From: Croceicoccus sediminis
Lineage (GTDB): Bacteria; Pseudomonadota; Alphaproteobacteria; Sphingomonadales; Sphingomonadaceae
Assembly: GCF_007570835.1 (NCBI RefSeq)
Contig: NZ_SUNC01000005.1
Coordinates: 154,695-218,694, forward strand
Length of the DNA stretch: 64,000 nt
Direction: 5' to 3'
Shown: positions 54,815-63,970 of the stretch, piece by piece
Numbering within the stretch: the stretch's first letter is position 1
How the letters are laid out: the number at the start of each line of letters is the position of its first letter
Program-made: the position numbers and the translations under genes
Notes under the pieces: model-generated
What the model saw: the letters and a program-made list of their open reading frames with translations, nothing else
The model's database searches: none
What the model was told of the DNA's origin: nothing

Positions 54815-57034
54815 TCAGAAGGTCATCCCGACCCGCACGCCATATTCGCGCGGTGCACCGTAAAATTCGGTGTAGTCGGTCTGTCCGGCGATATAACGCT
54901 TGTTATCGAGGTTGCTGCCATAGGCCTCGATGAACCAGTCGTCCTTGCTGAGGGTCAGCTTGGCCGAAAGCAATCCATGGGCGCCGATGACGTCGGAATC
55001 CGGCGAATAGGCCAGGTAGGTAAAGCGCGAGCTTTGATGCGAATAGTTGACGCGGGGCGTCAGCGTCATCGCGTCGGTCAGATAGAACTCGTAAGCCGCG
55101 CCAAGGTTGTATGTCCACTTGGGCGAATAGAGGTTGGGCCCGCCCGTCGTGGTGATGATCGCCGGGGTGTAATCGAAGCAGATCGGCGGCGTGGACGGCG
55201 TGCCGACCGGGCATTGCGGGCCAAGCGTCCCTTGCGGAATCGCCCGCGTATTGACGAAAGTCAGCCCGGCCAGGTTCGAATCCACGTATGAAACACCGGC
55301 ATCGAACGTCAGGCCGCCAAACCGGCCCTGTGCCTGCGCCTCGATACCCTTGATCGTTGCCTTCGCGATATTCTGCACGCCGGTAAACCCGGTCGATGGT
55401 TCGACGATTGCGAACTGGAAGTTCTTGTAATCGTTGTAGAACGCATTGATCTGGGTCCGCAGGTGCCCGTCAAGCAAGGTCGACTTCCAGCCGGCCTCGT
55501 AGTTCCAGACGACTTCGGGGTCGAACTCCGACGTTTCTGAATTGAACCCGCCCGGCTTGTACCCGCGCGCGGCGAATACGTAGAGCAGGTTGTCAGGCGA
55601 CACGGTCCAGTTGAGCGCGACCTTGCCGGTGACGAGTCCGTCCTTGTGGCTGCCCGAAAGATCCGCAACCGGTATGCCGCCCGGCGGGAAGCCAGGGATA
55701 CCGTCGCCGATCACGACTTGCCCGCTGCCCGATGCCGAGTAGTGCGAGTAGCGCGCACCGAGCTGGAATTCGAGGTCGGGCGTGATCTCGTAATTGCCCT
55801 GCGCAAAGATACCGGTGGTCGTGCGCTTGTTCACAGGGTCGATATAGGTCGGGAACCCGGCCTGCGTGTCGAGGATGCGTACGTCGATGTCGTTGCGCTG
55901 GAAATAGGCACCCAGGATCCAGTCGAAGCGGCCTTCGGTAGGCGAAATCAGGTTGAATTCCTGAGAATACTGCTTTTCCCCGGCGAAGTAGTCTTCGCTG
56001 ATGTCGCCGCCGACCTGCACCGGTGCCTGCGAGGCATCGACATCGGTAAGCGCGTTGATCCGCTTGTACTGATAGCCCGAGAGCGAGCGCAGCACGATGC
56101 CGCTGTCGAATTCCTGCTTCAGTTCGAGGCTGGCGATCAAGGCCCGCTCGCGCAGCTTCGTGGGCGTGTCGTAGCTCAGCGTGTAGATGTCGCCAACGCG
56201 GTAGTCGCCGAACTGCGTCCCGGCGATGGGCCGGTTGGCATAGCCGCCGGTCTTCCGGTCGTTGAGCTGCAACTTGGCGAGCGCCTGGAACGAACCCGGT
56301 TCCCACTTCAGGCCCAGCCTGCCGCCCCATTCGTCAAGCTTGCCCGCATCGTTATCGAACGGACCGACATCGTTGTAATAGCTGTCGTGGCGTGCGTAGA
56401 AACCCGCCGCGCGCACCGCAAAATCCTGAGAGACCGGCACGTTCAGCGCGCCCTCGACGCCGCGGGCATCGAAGTTTCCGACGCTGGCCTGGGCATAGCC
56501 CTTCACGCGGTCAAACGTCGGGCTTTGCGAATTGATGAAAATCGCACCGCCGGTCGAGTTGCTGCCGACAAGCGTGCCCTGCGGTCCGCGCAGGACTTCG
56601 ACACTGGCAAGGTCGTAGAAGCTGTTGGCCTGAACGATCGGCGGCTGGAACAGGCCGTCGACATAAGTGGCGACGCCCGCGGTGACGTTGGGCGAATTGC
56701 TGGCGATGCCGATGCCGCGAATATTGATCGACTGGGTAATGCCCGAATTCGTGACCGACAGCGACGGCGTGGCGGTCTGTAGATCCTCGATCGTCATGAT
56801 GCCCTTGTCATCAAGGGCACTGGCGTCGAGCGCGGTGGCCGCGATGGCGACGTCCTGCAGGTTCTCGGTACGGCGCTGTGCCGTTACGACGATGGCCCCA
56901 AGGCCCTCCGAAGATGCCCCGTTCGAAGACGCGCCATCATTGGTCGGAACGCCGTCCTGTGCCGCAGCGGCAAAGGCAGGCTGCCCTATCATCAGGGCGG
57001 ACAGGGCCACGGCCCCGAATAAAGTCGTTTTCAT
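54815..57034 (-). CDS. TonB-dependent receptor linked to a serine hydrolase
   Basis: 739 residues. Signal peptide ending PAFAAAAQ, TonB-box-like AIVVTAQRRTENLQDVAIA, plug domain with SVEVLRGPQGTLVGSNSTGGAIFI, and a barrel ending PREYGVRVGMTF. It belongs to a different branch from the two beta-diketone-locus receptors. The serine hydrolase gene ends 47 bases upstream on the same strand, so both are probably induced together. Confidence 0.92.
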   Translation of the reverse strand: MKTTLFGAVALSALMIGQPAFAAAAQDGVPTNDGASSNGASSEGLGAIVVTAQRRTENLQDVAIAATALDASALDDKGIMTIEDLQTATPSLSVTNSGITQSINIRGIGIASNSPNVTAGVATYVDGLFQPPIVQANSFYDLASVEVLRGPQGTLVGSNSTGGAIFINSQSPTFDRVKGYAQASVGNFDARGVEGALNVPVSQDFAVRAAGFYARHDSYYNDVGPFDNDAGKLDEWGGRLGLKWEPGSFQALAKLQLNDRKTGGYANRPIAGTQFGDYRVGDIYTLSYDTPTKLRERALIASLELKQEFDSGIVLRSLSGYQYKRINALTDVDASQAPVQVGGDISEDYFAGEKQYSQEFNLISPTEGRFDWILGAYFQRNDIDVRILDTQAGFPTYIDPVNKRTTTGIFAQGNYEITPDLEFQLGARYSHYSASGSGQVVIGDGIPGFPPGGIPVADLSGSHKDGLVTGKVALNWTVSPDNLLYVFAARGYKPGGFNSETSEFDPEVVWNYEAGWKSTLLDGHLRTQINAFYNDYKNFQFAIVEPSTGFTGVQNIAKATIKGIEAQAQGRFGGLTFDAGVSYVDSNLAGLTFVNTRAIPQGTLGPQCPVGTPSTPPICFDYTPAIITTTGGPNLYSPKWTYNLGAAYEFYLTDAMTLTPRVNYSHQSSRFTYLAYSPDSDVIGAHGLLSAKLTLSKDDWFIEAYGSNLDNKRYIAGQTDYTEFYGAPREYGVRVGMTF

Positions 57035-57081
57035 CCCTCAATCCTCTTCATTTCTTTATCTTGGTTTTTATCGAGTGTGGA

Positions 57082-58323
57082 TCACTGCGGCTGCCACGCC
57101 GCAGCCGCCTTCAGGAACGCGACGGTTTCATCGTCGGCGGTCTGGTTTCCGGGCGGGAAATAGCTGAGCTTGACGACCACGGTCCGGCTCTTGGGATCGA
57201 CGAAGATGTACTGTCCCTGCAGCCCGATCGCAGAGTACGATCCGTCGCCAAGAGTCCACCACTGCATCCCGTATCCCAGCTCTCCGGGCTTTTCGGGTTC
57301 GACCGGCCGGGTCGATGCGGCGACCCATTCGGGCGAGACGATCTGGTGACCGTTGGCCATGCCCCCGTTCAGCATCATCGCACCGACGCGGGCATAGTCG
57401 CGCAAGGTGGCGTTGAAGCCGGCACCGTTGAATTCGCGCCCCGTTCCCGGCGCGCCGTCCATGATGAAGAAGCCGTCACGCTCTGCCCCCAGCGGTTCCC
57501 ACAGGCGCTGCGCCATGTAGGCCGCGATCGTGCTGCCGCCGCTGACCCGTTCGATCAGCCAGCCGAGAACCGCGGTGTCGATCGTCTTGTACTGGGTTAC
57601 CGTTCCCGGTTCGTGCGCCCGCCCGACCGTGCGGGCGGCATCGGCAAAGCGCGCGACGTTCTTGACCAGCGCATTGATGTGATTGGTCGCGGCGATGCCC
57701 GGATTGGCGAAATCGTAGCGTTCTTCGTAATCGACACCGGAGCGCATCTGCATGACCTGGCGGATCGTCACACCGTCATAGCCACCGCCTTTCAGTTCGG
57801 GCAGGTAGGCCGTGATCGGATCGTCAAGCGAACGGATCCGCCCTTCGGCAAGGGCGCAGCCGACCAGGATCGAGGTCAACGACTTCGTCATAGACCAGCC
57901 CATGAAGCGGCTCTGCGGCCCGCTGTTGTTGCGGTACGTTTCGGAAACGATGTTCCCGTCCTTCATGACGAGCAGCGCGTTCGTGTAAGTCCGCTCGGCA
58001 AAGTCGTCCGCGGCATAAGTCTTGCCGCCGTACTGGTACGTGAAATCCAGCGCGTGATCTTCGCGCGGGAGGTTCCAGACAGGGCCGGACCGGGGCACTT
58101 CGCGGGTCGTGAACAGTTCGTCCATGCTGCGGAAAGTCAGCGTGTTCACGTCGGCGTCGAGCATGTGCCAGCGCAGGACCTGCACCGCCACCGGCACGTC
58201 CGATTTCGCGCCTTCTTCCAGATTTTGCGGTAGGGCCTGCTGCGCCAGGACCGGTGTGGCCAGCCCGCAAAGCGCGAGCCCCGTCGTCAAGGCCAGCAGT
58301 GGCCGCCGTATCGAAATCTTCAT
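57082..58323 (-). CDS. Exported serine hydrolase, beta-lactamase/NylB-like fold
   Basis: 413 residues with a signal peptide ending PVLAQ. The penicillin-binding-like catalytic tetrad is visible as GWSMTKSLTSILVG (Ser144, Lys147) and a Tyr in QYKTIDTAVLG (about Tyr245). C-terminal YGMQWW and SAIGLQGQYIFVDPKSRTVVV are typical of the class C beta-lactamase/6-aminohexanoate-dimer hydrolase/esterase EstB group. It may be an esterase, amidase or lactonase in the periplasm. The partner TonB receptor suggests it acts on an imported compound. Confidence 0.85.
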   Translation of the reverse strand: MKISIRRPLLALTTGLALCGLATPVLAQQALPQNLEEGAKSDVPVAVQVLRWHMLDADVNTLTFRSMDELFTTREVPRSGPVWNLPREDHALDFTYQYGGKTYAADDFAERTYTNALLVMKDGNIVSETYRNNSGPQSRFMGWSMTKSLTSILVGCALAEGRIRSLDDPITAYLPELKGGGYDGVTIRQVMQMRSGVDYEERYDFANPGIAATNHINALVKNVARFADAARTVGRAHEPGTVTQYKTIDTAVLGWLIERVSGGSTIAAYMAQRLWEPLGAERDGFFIMDGAPGTGREFNGAGFNATLRDYARVGAMMLNGGMANGHQIVSPEWVAASTRPVEPEKPGELGYGMQWWTLGDGSYSAIGLQGQYIFVDPKSRTVVVKLSYFPPGNQTADDETVAFLKAAAAWQPQ

Positions 58324-58432
58324 CCAACCCTCTCCTCACGAATGGCCGCCGGTTGCCGCGGCCCGTGTTCGAGAGGGATCGTGGAATTATCGGCTCAAAC
58401 CCGAAACTCCCATTTGAGGTATCGGACGAAAT

Positions 58433-59590
58433 TCAGGCGCGACCAGCAGGCCCTTCATACCGGAAGCCGAGCAGCGAGCTGTTGACCCGGCGGACAAGCT
58501 CCGCCTGGCGGTTGGTGCCGGTCTTAGCCAGGACCTGCTTGAGCTGCACTCGCGCGGTTCCCGTGCTGATGCCCCGGTCGTCGGCATATTCCTGCAAAGT
58601 CAGCCCGTTCGACAGCGCCGCCGCCAATGCGCCTTCGGCCGGTGAGAGCGCGTACAGGGCAGCGGTCTCCTGTGGTTCGAAGTTATGACCATCTTCCTGA
58701 ACCGAAAGGAAAAGCACCACGCTTCGCCGGGTCTGGCTGGTGTGGACGGGCGTGGCCGCAGGTTCGACCGTGGCGACCGATATCTGCGCAGGCGAGAGCG
58801 AATCCCGGCCGACGACGAGCATGTCTGTCCCGTCGTTCTCACGCGCTTGCAGCGCCGTTTCGACAAGCGATGCCAGCCGCTTGTCTTCCGAGTGCGACAG
58901 GCAGCGTAGCGATCCGCCAAGGTCGGTCAGGTGTTCCGAACGATCAAGAATGCTCCGCCCCGCGCGGTTGACCCATTCGATGTGCCGCCCCTCATCACAG
59001 ACGACGACGCCGACCCGCATGTGATCCAGCACCGATTCCCCGACCGTGCGGGACGAAAGCGCCTTTTGCGCGAACGATGTCACGCGGGTCATCTGTTCGA
59101 CATGCGGGCCAAGCCTGCGCAGGAAGTCGACATCGGATGACGAATAGGGCGTCCCGTCGCCCGCCGCCTTGTGCAGGATCAACGAAAGGTAGCGGTCCGC
59201 GTCGAATTGGAAGCCGATGCAGATCGAGTGGCCAAGGCCGATCGTGTCGAGACGGGTTTTCAGATCGCGAAAGTCGGATCGTGCAGAGGATTGTTCATCG
59301 ATGTGCGGCCACAGGTAATCGTTCTGCGGCAAGGGAGAAACCGAAAGGTCGAGCCGGGGATTGTCGGCATTGTTGACGTGAATGTCGTGAATGGCGGCAT
59401 GGCGGGTCGAAAACGTGTCGCGCGCGCTCCACTGTTCGCGCAGGCGCATCTGTTCGCAATTGAAGATCTGCAGCGCGGCACTGCGCACGTTAAGGCGGGA
59501 GCAGATAGAGTCGAGCGTGCGAGTCCAACGTTCCGGCTGATCGACGCAGCCGTACAAGTCGAACAACAAGTCGCTTGAAACCTCACCCAT
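58433..59590 (-). CDS. LuxR-type regulator with N-terminal sensor region
   Basis: 385 residues from MGEVSSDLLFDLYGCVDQPE, chosen because GAGGAGA precedes the ATG. The C-terminal helix-turn-helix is of the LuxR/FixJ type (LSPAEGALAAALSNGLTLQEYADDRGISTGTARVQLKQVLAKTGTNRQAEL, split here for reading: LSPAEGALAAALSNG, then GISTGTARVQLKQVL). The N-terminal region includes a PAS-like stretch (LDHMRVGVVVCDEGRHIEWVN). It lies 109 bases before the hydrolase and probably controls it and the receptor. Confidence 0.85.
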   Translation of the reverse strand: MGEVSSDLLFDLYGCVDQPERWTRTLDSICSRLNVRSAALQIFNCEQMRLREQWSARDTFSTRHAAIHDIHVNNADNPRLDLSVSPLPQNDYLWPHIDEQSSARSDFRDLKTRLDTIGLGHSICIGFQFDADRYLSLILHKAAGDGTPYSSSDVDFLRRLGPHVEQMTRVTSFAQKALSSRTVGESVLDHMRVGVVVCDEGRHIEWVNRAGRSILDRSEHLTDLGGSLRCLSHSEDKRLASLVETALQARENDGTDMLVVGRDSLSPAQISVATVEPAATPVHTSQTRRSVVLFLSVQEDGHNFEPQETAALYALSPAEGALAAALSNGLTLQEYADDRGISTGTARVQLKQVLAKTGTNRQAELVRRVNSSLLGFRYEGPAGRA

Positions 59591-59673
59591 GATGTTTCTC
59601 CTCAAGCCTCCTGCTGATCAGGATGTGCCGAAACGGCAGCGCGGATATGCCCGATCCGCGATGCCGCAAATGC

Positions 59674-60174
59674 TCATGATCCGTCCTCGTTTGGGGGTGA
59701 AGCAGGCCGGCTCCCCTCACCTTGCGCATTGCGACCGATACGATGCAGCATCGCGATCAATGCCGCAATCTCGTCTTCGTCGAAGCCGTGCAGCAAGGCG
59801 GCTTCCTGCTCCTCGATCCGGCGGGTCACTTCCGCCAGAAGGCTTTCGCCCTTCTTGCTGAGCGAGAGCCGCACAACGCGGCGGTCGTTTCCGTCCGTCC
59901 CGCGCTCGACGAGGCCGGCATCGGTCAACTCGCCGATCAGGGTCACCATGTTCGCCCGCTGGATGTCGAGGATCGTGCCGACATCGCCCTGCCGTATTCC
60001 CGGATTGGCGGAAATCACCGACATGACGCCGAACGACACCTGCCGAATGCCGGAATCGCCAGCAGCCTGTTCGAAATCCTTGCGGAACAGCGTCGACGTT
60101 CGCCGGAAGTGATAGCCCAGCAGCCGCGACAGCGGGCCAATGCCGTGATGCGGGATGCCGCTATCCTCGCTCAC
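59674..60174 (-). CDS. MarR-family regulator of the ferulate genes (FerC type)
   Basis: 166 residues from a GTG overlapping the transporter stop as GTGA. The winged helix is visible (FGVMSVISANPGIRQGDVGTILDIQRANMVTLIGELTDAGLVER, then NDRRVVRLSLSKKGESLLAE in the wing and recognition region). Linkage to transporter, vdh and ech and the two palindromes in the shared promoter suggest a repressor released by a hydroxycinnamoyl-CoA thioester, as known for SYK-6 FerC. Confidence 0.88.
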   Translation of the reverse strand: MSEDSGIPHHGIGPLSRLLGYHFRRTSTLFRKDFEQAAGDSGIRQVSFGVMSVISANPGIRQGDVGTILDIQRANMVTLIGELTDAGLVERGTDGNDRRVVRLSLSKKGESLLAEVTRRIEEQEAALLHGFDEDEIAALIAMLHRIGRNAQGEGSRPASPPNEDGS

Positions 60175-61469
60175 GTCGTCCTTGCCTTGCGAACCACGAG
60201 AACGAGGACCAACCCGGCCGCCAGCGAGCCACATGCCATGGCCGTGGCAACGATACCCAGCCCATAACCTGCGGCAAACAGGAGACCGGCGACCGCGGGG
60301 GCGAGCGCCGAACCGCCGCGCCCGACGCCGATGACCACGCCTGTGGCAGACGCGCGCACCGAGGTCGGGAAAGCGGAGGCGACGATCGCGTAGATGCCGA
60401 CGACACCGGCGTTGGTCGCAAAGCCGACCGCGGCCGCGGTCATCGACAGGGTAGGCAGATCGGACGGCGCGAAACCGAACCAGATCACCGTCACCGCCGA
60501 TACCATCATGGCCGCAAAGGTCAGCCAGAATACCCGGAAGCGCAGCGTGAGCAGGCCCAGCAAGGCGCTGCCCAGGAGACCGCCGACACTGGCCCAGACC
60601 AGCACGCCCGCGGCAGCCGAAGGGGCAAAACCCATGTCCGCGACAAGCTTGGGTATCCATTTCACGATGAAATAGAACGTCATGATATGACCGAAATAGA
60701 CGAACGTGAGCGCGAGCGTCGGCACGAGGTGCTGGCCTGACAGCAAGGCGCCAAGACCCTGCCGTTCGGGGCGCGGTTCCGGCGGCGGCAAAGTGTCGAT
60801 CTGGGGCTTGCCCATCCGCGACAGCGTCGCGTTGATCTTCTCCAGCGCGTTTGCCGGGCGGCGGTCCATCAGGAAGCCGATGGATTCGGGTGCACCGAGC
60901 CAGACGATGGGAATGAAAAGCGCGGCGACCACGGCGCCAAACTGGAAGATCGCGCGCCAGTCGTACATTTCAAGCAGCTGTGCTGCGATACTGCCGCCGA
61001 TGACGTTCCCCAGCGGATAGCCCGCCGCCATCAGCACGATGCAAAATGCGCGAAAGCGGCCATTGGCAGCTTCGGCAGTGGCGGCATTGGTCGCCGCGAG
61101 CATGCCGCCAAGGCCAAGCCCGGTGCCAACCCGCCAGGCCGAAAGCGAGACGACACCCGAAGCGGTCGAGGCGCCGAACATGCCAAGGCAGATGATGCCA
61201 AGGCAGGTCAGGATCGTCCTCCTGCGCCCATAGCTATCGGCGATACGGCCGAACAGGACCGAGCCGAGCGACATGCCGATCAGTTCCATCGACAGCACCA
61301 GCCCCAGCGCCGCGCGGTCAATTTCCCATTCAGCAGCAATGCCGGGCGAGGCGAAGCTGATCGAAAGGACGTCGAAACCGTCCAGCGCGATCAGGCCGAC
61401 CATGATCGCCACGATCGACCACTGAAAGCGCGACATGTTGCTCGATTCGATCGTTTGCCGGGGATCCAT
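60171..61469 (-). CDS. MFS aromatic acid transporter (AAHS type)
   Basis: 432 residues from MDPRQTIESSNMSRFQWSIV with GGAGAGG before the ATG. About 12 membrane segments. The AAHS family mark, an Asp pair in the first helix (LIALDGFDVLSISFASPGI), and the loop motif GRIADSYGRRRTI are present. By linkage with vdh and ech it should import ferulate, p-coumarate or vanillate-type acids. It is cotranscribed with marR. Confidence 0.88.
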   Translation of the reverse strand: MDPRQTIESSNMSRFQWSIVAIMVGLIALDGFDVLSISFASPGIAAEWEIDRAALGLVLSMELIGMSLGSVLFGRIADSYGRRRTILTCLGIICLGMFGASTASGVVSLSAWRVGTGLGLGGMLAATNAATAEAANGRFRAFCIVLMAAGYPLGNVIGGSIAAQLLEMYDWRAIFQFGAVVAALFIPIVWLGAPESIGFLMDRRPANALEKINATLSRMGKPQIDTLPPPEPRPERQGLGALLSGQHLVPTLALTFVYFGHIMTFYFIVKWIPKLVADMGFAPSAAAGVLVWASVGGLLGSALLGLLTLRFRVFWLTFAAMMVSAVTVIWFGFAPSDLPTLSMTAAAVGFATNAGVVGIYAIVASAFPTSVRASATGVVIGVGRGGSALAPAVAGLLFAAGYGLGIVATAMACGSLAAGLVLVLVVRKARTT

Positions 61470-61531
61470 GGCAAGTCCTCTCCATCTTCTGACCGCTTCC
61501 ACGCGGACTTATCGCCCTACTGATAGAGCGA

Positions 61532-61549
61532 TTTTGTTATATGACAAAA
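61532..61549. promoter_or_regulatory. MarR operator candidate, transporter side
   Basis: TTTTGT-N6-ACAAAA is a perfect inverted repeat with 6-base arms, 63 bases upstream of the transporter start. It shares the core TTGTTAT with the second palindrome at 61607-61627. Confidence 0.55.
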
Positions 61550-61606
61550 CTTTTTTCCGCTGAACGGCCTTCGAGCCGCATAACCGGCTTGCAGGTGTCA
61601 GTGAAG

Positions 61607-61627
61607 ATTGTTATGCCATATAACAAT
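61607..61627. promoter_or_regulatory. MarR operator candidate, vdh side
   Basis: ATTGTTAT-N5-ATAACAAT is a perfect 8-base-arm palindrome ending 3 bases before the vdh ribosome site GGAGAGG. Its placement in the leader suggests direct repression of vdh-ech transcription. Confidence 0.6.
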
Positions 61628-61644
61628 AAAGGAGAGGACACACG

Positions 61645-63072
61645 ATGGCAAGCACCTCCGATTCGATCGGCAGCAGCACTTTTTCGCGCCTGAATCCGCT
61701 TACCGGCGAAGTCGCGTCGAGCGCCCCGGCCATGCAATCAAGCGACATCCCCGCGATCGCGGCCAAGGCGCAGGCCGCCTTCCCCGCATGGTCGTCGATG
61801 GGGCCGAACGCGCGCCGCGCGGTCCTGATGAAGGCCGCCGACGCACTGGAATCGCGCAAGGACGATTTCGTGGCGGCGATGATGGCCGAAACCGGAGCGA
61901 CGGCGGGCTGGGCGATGTTCAATCTCGGCCTTGCCGCCAGCACGGTGCGCGAGGCGGCGGCGATGACCACCCAGATCGCGGGCGAAGTCATCCCGTCCGA
62001 CAAACCGGGCTGCGTCGCCATGGCGCTGAAGGAGCCGGTCGGCGTCCTGCTTGGCATCGCCCCGTGGAATGCCCCGATCATCCTGGGCGTGCGGGCCATC
62101 GCCATGCCGCTCGCCTGCGGCAACACCGTCATCTTCAAGGCTAGCGAAGCCTGCCCGCGCACTCATGCGCTGATCGTCGAGGCTTTCGCCGATGCAGGTT
62201 TCCCCGAAGGCGCCGTCAACGTCGTCACCAACGCGCCGGAAGACGCCGCCGATGTGGTCGGCGCGCTGATCGACGCGCCCGAGGTGAAACGCATCAATTT
62301 CACCGGATCGACCGCGGTTGGCCGGATCATTGCCAAGCGTGCGGCAGAGCACCTGAAGCCATGCCTGCTCGAACTCGGCGGCAAGGCCCCGCTCATCGTG
62401 CTGGACGATGCCGACCTCGACGAGGCGGTCAAGGCTGCGGCTTTCGGTGCCTTCATGAACCAGGGCCAGATCTGCATGTCGACCGAACGGATCATCGTCG
62501 TCGATGCCGTGGCCGATGCCTTTGCCGACAAGTTCGCCGCCAAGGTCAGCGCCATGCCCACCGGCGACCCGCGCGAGGGGACTACTCCGCTGGGCGCCGT
62601 CATCGACAGGAAGACCGTCGATCACGTCAACTCCCTGATCGAGGACGCGACTGCCAAGGGGGCCCGCCTCCTGACCGGCGGTACGGCCGACAGCGTGCTG
62701 ATGCCCGCCACGGTGGTCGATGGCGTCACCGACGGCATGAACCTTTACCGCGACGAAAGCTTCGGGCCCGTCGTCGCGCTGATCCGCGCGCGGGACGAGG
62801 CGCACGCCATCGAACTGGCGAACGACAGCGAATACGGTCTTTCGGCCGCCGTGTTCACCCGCGACACGGTGCGCGGCCTGAAAGTGGCGAAGCAGATCAG
62901 GTCCGGCATCTGCCACGTCAACGGCCCGACCGTCCATGACGAGGCGCAGATGCCCTTCGGCGGCGTCGGAGCGTCCGGTTACGGCAAGTTCGGCGGACGG
63001 CAGGGCATCGACAGCTTCACCGAAACCCGCTGGATCACGATCGAGACCCAGCCCGGCCACTACCCGATCTGA
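61645..63072 (+). CDS. vdh: Vanillin dehydrogenase (aldehyde dehydrogenase family)
   Basis: NAD(P)-dependent oxidation of vanillin to vanillate (also 4-hydroxybenzaldehyde). 475 residues. ALDH motifs are GIAPWNAPIILG, INFTGSTAVGRII, general base Glu in LELGGKAPLIV, nucleophile Cys in NQGQICMSTERI, and ESFGPVVALIRA. It is expressed with ech after it, and divergent from the transporter. The pairing with a feruloyl-CoA hydratase/lyase makes the vanillin assignment strong. Confidence 0.92.
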   Translation: MASTSDSIGSSTFSRLNPLTGEVASSAPAMQSSDIPAIAAKAQAAFPAWSSMGPNARRAVLMKAADALESRKDDFVAAMMAETGATAGWAMFNLGLAASTVREAAAMTTQIAGEVIPSDKPGCVAMALKEPVGVLLGIAPWNAPIILGVRAIAMPLACGNTVIFKASEACPRTHALIVEAFADAGFPEGAVNVVTNAPEDAADVVGALIDAPEVKRINFTGSTAVGRIIAKRAAEHLKPCLLELGGKAPLIVLDDADLDEAVKAAAFGAFMNQGQICMSTERIIVVDAVADAFADKFAAKVSAMPTGDPREGTTPLGAVIDRKTVDHVNSLIEDATAKGARLLTGGTADSVLMPATVVDGVTDGMNLYRDESFGPVVALIRARDEAHAIELANDSEYGLSAAVFTRDTVRGLKVAKQIRSGICHVNGPTVHDEAQMPFGGVGASGYGKFGGRQGIDSFTETRWITIETQPGHYPI

Positions 63073-63118
63073 TCGCCGCGCAAGCACGATCGAAACCCGA
63101 CCATATCAGGAGAATCCC

Positions 63119-63961
63119 ATGACCCTAACCACCACAGAAAGCGGCACGGTCGCCTACGAAATCGTCGATGGCGTCGCATGGCTCTATTTCAACCGCCCCG
63201 ACAAGCGCAATTGCATGAGCCCGACGCTGAACGACGACATGAACGCCGTGCTCGACGAGCTTGAATTTCGTGACGATTTCGGCGTTCTCGTGCTGACCGG
63301 CGAAGGCACGGCGTTCTCCGCGGGCATGGACCTCAAGGAATATTTCCGTGAGACCGAGGCCAAGGGCCTTGTCGCCACGCGCGCAGCACAGCGTTCGTCG
63401 TACGGCTGGTGGCGGCGCCTGCGCTGGTATCAGAAGCCGACGATTGCCATGGTCAATGGCTGGTGCTTCGGCGGCGCATACGGTCCGCTGTTCGCCTGCG
63501 ACCTCGCCTTCGCGGCAGAGGATGCGCAGTTCGGCCTTTCCGAGATCAACTGGGGCATTCTGCCCGGCGGCGGCGCGACCAAGATCATCCGCGAGCTGAC
63601 CAATTTCCGCAACGCCATGTACCACGCGATGATGGGCGAAAACGTCGACGGCAAGACCGCCGCCGAATGGGGCCTTGTCAATGAAGCCGTGCCCGCAGAC
63701 CAGCTGAAGGCCCGTGTTTCCGAGGTCGCCAGCGTTCTCCTGAAGAAGAACCCCGTCGCGCTGAAGGCGACCAAGGACGCGATCCGCCGCGTGGGCGAGA
63801 TGACTTACGACAACGCCGAGGACTACCTTGTCCGCGCCCAGGAAGCAGCGAACTTCCACGACAAGACCGAGGGCCGGAAGGAAGGCATTCGGCAGTTCAT
63901 CGACGAGAAGTCGTACAAGCCGGGCCTCGGCGCGTACGATCTGTCGAAGCAGAAAGGCTGA
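63119..63961 (+). CDS. ech: Feruloyl-CoA hydratase/lyase (enoyl-CoA hydratase family)
   Basis: Hydrates feruloyl-CoA and cleaves it to vanillin and acetyl-CoA. 280 residues. It matches p-hydroxycinnamoyl-CoA hydratase/lyase throughout: LYFNRPDKRNCMSPTLN, GMDLKEYFRE, KPTIAMVNGWCFGG, the catalytic Glu142 in FGLSEINWGI, EDYL with the Tyr proposed to hold the hydroxyl group, and the C-terminal FIDEKSYKPGLGAYD. At the position of the active-site Ser of the Pseudomonas enzyme it has Gly (FGGAYGPLFACDLA). AGGAGA precedes the ATG. Confidence 0.93.
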   Translation: MTLTTTESGTVAYEIVDGVAWLYFNRPDKRNCMSPTLNDDMNAVLDELEFRDDFGVLVLTGEGTAFSAGMDLKEYFRETEAKGLVATRAAQRSSYGWWRRLRWYQKPTIAMVNGWCFGGAYGPLFACDLAFAAEDAQFGLSEINWGILPGGGATKIIRELTNFRNAMYHAMMGENVDGKTAAEWGLVNEAVPADQLKARVSEVASVLLKKNPVALKATKDAIRRVGEMTYDNAEDYLVRAQEAANFHDKTEGRKEGIRQFIDEKSYKPGLGAYDLSKQKG

Positions 63962-63970
63962 GGTGCGGCG

